From: an uncultured Prevotellaceae bacterium
Lineage (GTDB): Bacteria; Bacteroidota; Bacteroidia; Bacteroidales; Bacteroidaceae
Direction of reading: 5' to 3'
NCBI GenBank assembly: GCA_958404085.1
Contig: CATXZX010000038.1
Span: 1 to 9,233, forward strand
DNA: 9,233 nt
Under the pieces are notes generated by a model. That model was not told the origin of the DNA and did no database searches. It worked only from the letters and a program-made list of their open reading frames with translations. Position numbers and translations under genes: made by a program. How positions within the stretch are numbered: the first letter of the stretch is position 1; each line of letters starts with the position of its first letter. This document shows positions 6,765 through 9,233 of the stretch, one piece after another.

Positions 6765-7471
6765 TTATAAATACATAATCACACAATAATACAAACCGAT
6801 AATCGCAAATATGCTCCCGACAATCCGGTTCAGCCATTTCTGTACAGTCTGCATTTTACCGTAAAAACTGCCGATATGTTGTACACTGAATGCCAATATC
6901 CAAGCGACAATCAAAACCGGCAACGCAGTAGCTATGGCAAAAGGACGGGCAGCAGATAGCCTGCAACAGTCGTTGCCGACATCGGAATCAATATGCCGAA
7001 ATAGAAAACTCCGCTGGTGGGACAAAATGCCATAGCGAACAACACGCTGAGCAAAAACGCTCCCCATCCTCCTTTACGGGCTAAGCCCTCGCCATTTCCC
7101 TTAAAACCGAAAGAGGGTAATTTCAGTTTGCCTCCGAACAGTATGAATAAAACCTATCAATAACAAGGCAGGGCCGAGTACGAGTTCTCCGTATTTGCCG
7201 ATAAACTTCTGAATACCGAAAAGACTTGAACCCTCTTTGAGTATTAGTATCAATACGATACCCAGCAATGTATAGATAATTACACGACCGAGCGTTATAG
7301 TAAGCCATTGAGGAATATCCGACGGCGGGTTTCAATGTCCTTACCTATAAATCCGATAGCAGCGATACTCGTAGCCAATGGGCAGGGCGAAATCGCCGTA
7401 AGCAATCCCAAAAGAAAAGCCGTAAGTGCAGGAGCCGTGCTGCTGTCCAATAATGTCTGTAACCACTCCAT
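6765..7471 (-). pseudogene. arsG: ArsG/CcdA-like membrane protein, three frameshifts
   Basis: Starting at ATG 7471, the reading is MEWLQTLLDSSTAPALTAFL then a membrane segment with the CcdA-type TAISPCPLAT, stopping early after RIFLNGLL. Continuation needs one missing base near 7294-7303 (to LGRVIIYTLLGIV...GPALLLIGFI), one extra base removed near 7141-7148 (to LFGGKLKLPSFGFKGNGEGLARKGG, then AFCPTSGVFYFG and IPMSATTVAGYLLPV), and one missing base in AAAA 6939-6942 (to FAIATALPVLIVAW...IGLYYCVIMYL). The repaired protein is about 235 aa with six membrane segments and two Pro-Cys or Cys-Pro motifs, typical of the CcdA/DsbD transmembrane and ArsG efflux families. It starts 6 bp after the arsF-like stop. 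It would pass electrons across the membrane or export aromatic arsenicals. Confidence 0.75.
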
Positions 7472-7477
7472 AGAACT

Positions 7478-7927
7478 TTATTTCAATAAGGTACGGACTT
7501 TTTCAGCTACTCCGTTCTTGAAAGTGGCGGGAGCAGTTCTGGCGTTGGCAAAAGCATATTCGGTCAGATTTTCATACGTTTCTTTGCCGGCTTTCCATTT
7601 GCTGATGAAAAGCGAAGACCATGTAACCTCATATTTCTCGGCGATAGCTTCGTTCTTCGGTTCGGAAATGTCGATAGTTCTGAAAACGAGTGTTCCGTTT
7701 TTCAGTTCGTCAGCAAATTCTGCCTCTACCGCTTCTTTGGCGTTCTTTTCTATTGCCATGCAGGTAGCGCATCGCTATTTGCTATGAAAATACAACACCT
7801 CCACACGGTCTTTCTGTTTTTGTGGCTGGGTTTGCTCCACATCAGTAGAAGCACTCTTCTTTGTCCCATTGTTACTGCAAGCAGTCAATCCGCAGCTGAT
7901 AATCAAGGCTAAAATCAATCTGTTCAT
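7478..7927 (-). pseudogene. arsF: ArsF-family thioredoxin-like lipoprotein, amber stop at codon 51
   Basis: The frame from ATG 7927 encodes a lipoprotein signal with lipobox LTAC (Cys17), a polar linker rich in Gln and Lys, then VEVLYFHSK, TAG, RCATC. After the TAG (plus-strand CTA 7775-7777) the same frame continues without break to a TAA at 7478, giving 149 codons. In this family Gln normally precedes RCxxC, so CAG to TAG is the likely change. The CxxC at codons 53-56 is the catalytic pair of the thioredoxin-like domain. Restart at Met57 would yield 93 aa without signal or cysteines. The family occurs with ArsG-type permeases in nitroaromatic-arsenical resistance clusters, as here. It follows arsR by 77 bp and precedes arsG by 6 bp. 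Confidence 0.75.
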
Positions 7928-7964
7928 ACGCTTTTGTTTTTATTGGTTGTTATTTGTGTTTGTT

Positions 7965-7982
7965 ATTCGCAAAACAACGAAC
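7965..7982. promoter_or_regulatory. second ArsR operator candidate, upstream of arsF
   Basis: The plus strand reads ATTCG-CAAAACAA-CGAAC. It shares arms (one mismatch) and the 8-bp spacer with the site upstream of arsR, and the similarity extends into the flanking AA. On the minus strand the spacer reads TTGTTTTG, one base off the TAnnTTTG -7 consensus, so a weak regulated promoter could start here. It lies 38 bp before the arsF ATG. Confidence 0.55.
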
Positions 7983-8004
7983 AATAATCCTAAAAAAATT
8001 GTCC

Positions 8005-8331
8005 CTATTCGCAACAACTCTCCTTTTTGCATACACATTGTCCGAAGAATTTGGAAAAAAGCATCGAAGCTATTTTCCAATTCTCTCGATTGATACAATA
8101 TTTCACTTTCGGCGTTTCTATCTCTCCTTGTATCAAACCTGCTTCTTTCAACTCTTTCAGATGTTGTGAAACCGTCGCTTTCGCGATGGGGAGTTCTTCG
8201 TGAATATCTCCGAAAAAACAGCAATCCTGCTTGGCTAAGAATTCAAGAATAGCCATTCTTGCCGGATGCCCCATCGCTTTGGCAAAGCGGGCTATCTGCT
8301 CTTGTTCCAATGTATATTTCTTGGATTCCAT
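8005..8331 (-). CDS. arsR: ArsR/SmtB-family metal- or metalloid-sensing repressor
   Basis: The 108-aa product is a complete ArsR-type winged-helix protein. Residues 10-35 hold the family signature AKAMGHPARMAILEFL. The recognition helix region is IAKATVSQHLKELKEAGLI (about 49-67), followed by the wing. Sensing cysteines are candidates at Cys37-Cys38 (the alpha-3-type position, in DCCFFGDI) and in the Cys-rich tail (Cys99, Cys101, Cys106, Cys107). It would repress its own operon until As(III) or a thiophilic metal binds. The operator in front of it embeds the promoter -7 box, which fits autorepression. It is the first gene of the operon and is intact, unlike arsF, arsG and the permease downstream. 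ATG 8329-8331 gives the full family N terminus. Confidence 0.88.
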   Translation of the reverse strand: MESKKYTLEQEQIARFAKAMGHPARMAILEFLAKQDCCFFGDIHEELPIAKATVSQHLKELKEAGLIQGEIETPKVKYCINRENWKIASMLFSKFFGQCVCKKESCCE

Positions 8332-8348
8332 AGTCTTCTTATTTTTAT

Positions 8349-8366
8349 GTTCGCAAATATACGAAC
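8349..8366. promoter_or_regulatory. ArsR operator candidate overlapping the arsR promoter -7 box
   Basis: A perfect inverted repeat GTTCG-N8-CGAAC is seen. On the minus strand it reads GTTCG-TATATTTG-CGAAC, and the central 8 bases are an exact Bacteroides -7 box. It lies 17 bp upstream of the arsR ATG. A dimeric repressor bound here would cover the promoter. Confidence 0.68.
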
Positions 8367-8384
8367 AACTTTATTCTTTCTAAA
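8354..8384 (-). promoter_or_regulatory. promoter of the arsR operon
   Basis: The -7 box TATATTTG (plus-strand 8354-8361) fits TAnnTTTG exactly. A near -33 box TTTA (plus-strand TAAA 8381-8384) sits 19 bp upstream, the spacing expected for the Bacteroides primary sigma factor. The whole -7 box lies inside the operator repeat. Confidence 0.6.
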
Positions 8385-8589
8385 TAAAACCGATGAAAAA
8401 TATTATTCTTTCTTTCAGCGGTTTTATGAAAAAAGTTCCCAATACGATTGAGAACACTGGATTGAGGACTAAGAATAATATCATACAATGTCATACCGTT
8501 ATATTCTAATGCGAGGAGAGTGCCGCAAAAGGTAAAACTAACATTCCTATCACGATAACACATAAACAAATAAACGTATTCCTTATCAT
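8380..8589 (-). pseudogene. small hydrophobic membrane protein with two compensating frameshifts
   Basis: From ATG 8589 the frame reads MIRNTFICLCVIVIGMLVLP then FAAL, and hits a stop soon after. A second frame continues LALEYNGMTLYDII. The first frame then resumes LVLNPVFSIVLGTFF and ends IFFIGFI at the TAG at 8380. Joined, this gives a small two-segment membrane protein of about 70 aa, similar in pattern to short uncharacterised Bacteroidales membrane proteins. Two indels, near 8515 and near 8470, are needed. Its stop codon overlaps the -33 region of the arsR promoter. I cannot assign a function. Confidence 0.4.
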
Positions 8590-8618
8590 GATGTCCCATA
8601 CAGATATGGTTTACGTCC

Positions 8619-8924
8619 TCACATTGGCTTTATTGCTTTGAATTGTACATGAGGTACACCGTCAATCGTCATAGGCTTATCTTCGTGGAATCCTACTTTC
8701 TCTAAAACACGCCTTGATTTCAAATTGTCGGCTTCAATGAGGGCATAGACACACGGAATCTTCAGTTTATTGAAAGCATAATCCATCAAAGCGGCAGAAG
8801 CTTCTGTGGCATATCCTTTGCCCCAATATTTCTGTGTAAACCTATAGCCCAAATCATAATAGTAAGGAAGAGCCTCCATCGGAAGAATCATAGTTATCCA
8901 TCGTGTAGAGGTACTTGAACCCAT
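8619..8924 (-). pseudogene. GNAT N-acetyltransferase lacking its N-terminal half (RimJ/RimL type)
   Basis: The frame contains YDLGYRFTQKYWGKGYATEA, the core strand and acetyl-CoA pyrophosphate-binding loop (Q-x-x-x-G-x-G-x-A) of GNAT enzymes. It continues with NLKSRRVLEKVGF, the helix and strand that complete the cofactor site, and a normal C terminus. Family members are about 165-180 aa, and here only about 85 residues are recognisable. The first 16 or so residues from ATG 8924 are out-of-frame sequence of the neighbouring surface-protein remnant, so the 5' half has been lost. A 101-aa protein could be made from 8924 but lacks the substrate-binding half. It ends 29 bp upstream of the broken membrane-protein gene. 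Confidence 0.7.
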
Positions 8925-9199
8925 AGGGCGGATTGACTTTTTGGGCTTCTCCGTTGCGCACGATGTCGAAACTCATTGGTATAAGGCCACAAAGTGGTCT
9001 TTCGGTGGCTGGGCACGCTGTGGTTGGAGGTTATCTTCACCTTCACCGGGAGGAGTTTTTCGGGATAGCCTTCCGGGATGCTGTACTGCACCTCGTATAT
9101 TTTTCCTTTCTGTATGTAATTTATAACTTTATCAGCAGGAAAATGGAAAATGCGAATACCGCACTTTTCCGGGGATGTCTATCTTTGCCGGCTCAAAAA
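8881..9199 (-). pseudogene. frameshifted internal fragment of a fimbrillin-like or surface protein
   Basis: Coding-like segments lie in different minus-strand frames. About 9199-9165 reads LFEPAKIDIPGK. About 9163-9015 reads CGIRIFHFPADKVINYIQKG and continues KIYEVQYSIPEGYPEKLLPV and KVKITSN. From 8976 to about 8881 it reads MSFDIVRNGEAQKVNPPYGF then KYLYTMDNYDSSDG. The beta-rich pattern with EGYPEKLLPVKVKI resembles Bacteroidales fimbrillin or surface-anchor proteins. At least two frameshifts are needed, no N terminus is seen, and the 3' end abuts the truncated acetyltransferase. The family is tentative, but the evidence that this is decayed coding DNA is better. Confidence 0.4.
9180..9187 (+). 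promoter_or_regulatory. -7 box of a plus-strand promoter
   Basis: TATCTTTG matches the TAnnTTTG consensus exactly and is followed by CC, a common Bacteroides context. It stands 25 bp before an ATG at 9213. No TTTG is found 19-21 bp upstream, so the -33 element is absent or divergent. Confidence 0.4.
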
Positions 9200-9212
9200 G
9201 ACAGACATCATT

Positions 9213-9233
9213 ATGATAACAACGAGCCGATTT
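9213..9233 (+). CDS. possible start of a plus-strand gene (3' end outside window)
   Basis: ATG at 9213 opens MITTSRF and runs off the window after seven codons. Support comes only from the -7 box at 9180-9187 and the absence of another explanation for it. Nothing can be said of function. Confidence 0.3.

Noticed and set aside
6754..6837. Longer thioredoxin start at 6837
   Set aside because: The added residues overlap the arsG-like C terminus and do not resemble the family. MEIKVLG at 6753 is the canonical N terminus.
7123..7335. Minus-strand frame of 70 codons
   Set aside because: It is the wrong frame of the arsG-like gene, and the CcdA-type sequence lies in the neighbouring frame.
7940..8224. 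Alternative minus-strand frame of 94 codons over arsR
   Set aside because: Out of frame with the clear ArsR winged-helix protein and rich in Arg/Ser as shadow frames are.
8941..9126. Plus-strand frame of 61 codons
   Set aside because: Antisense to the surface-protein relic; no start signal or motif.
1..9233. CRISPR arrays, rRNA, tRNA, integrase or transposase genes
   Set aside because: None was seen on either strand.

Overview
The window looks like chromosome of a gut Bacteroidales bacterium (Bacteroides, Phocaeicola or Parabacteroides). Supporting features are promoter boxes of the TAnnTTTG type, starts without a clear Shine-Dalgarno sequence, a Bacteroidetes-style lipoprotein signal, a TonB-dependent receptor with an N-terminal carboxypeptidase-regulatory-like domain, and degraded fimbrillin-like surface proteins. 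Every well-supported gene lies on the minus strand.

Positions 1-4287 hold an intact iron-uptake operon, transcribed right to left: a TonB-dependent outer-membrane receptor (1900-4287), a DUF4374 surface lipoprotein (486-1865) and the start of a PepSY-domain inner-membrane protein (477 to past base 1). Gene order and families match the Xus xenosiderophore system of Bacteroides thetaiotaomicron (xusA, xusB, xusC). In that model XusB captures ferric siderophore at the surface, XusA imports it, and XusC probably reduces the iron at the inner membrane. The 220 bp upstream of xusA contains several inverted and direct repeats and ends at a strong terminator hairpin.

Positions 4560-5160 contain no intact gene: a 70-codon remnant that looks like the end of a fimbrillin, then AT-rich DNA, then the terminator of the next operon.

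Positions 5168-8366 hold a metalloid or metal resistance operon, also right to left: arsR regulator, arsF-like lipoprotein, arsG-like CcdA-type membrane protein, small redox thioredoxin, and a DUF318/ArsP-type permease. Spacing is 77, 6, 11 and 9 bp. ArsR appears to bind two copies of an 18-bp inverted repeat, one embedding the promoter -7 box of arsR and one just upstream of arsF. Three of the five genes are broken: arsF has an amber stop just before its CxxC motif, arsG has three frameshifts, and the permease is split in two by one frameshift. ArsR and the thioredoxin are intact. Either the operon is decaying or this part of the assembly carries errors.

Positions 8380-9200 are a graveyard: a small membrane protein with two compensating frameshifts, a GNAT acetyltransferase without its N-terminal half, and a multiply frameshifted surface-protein remnant joined to it. 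At the right edge a good -7 box (9180-9187) precedes an ATG (9213) for a possible plus-strand gene that runs off the window.
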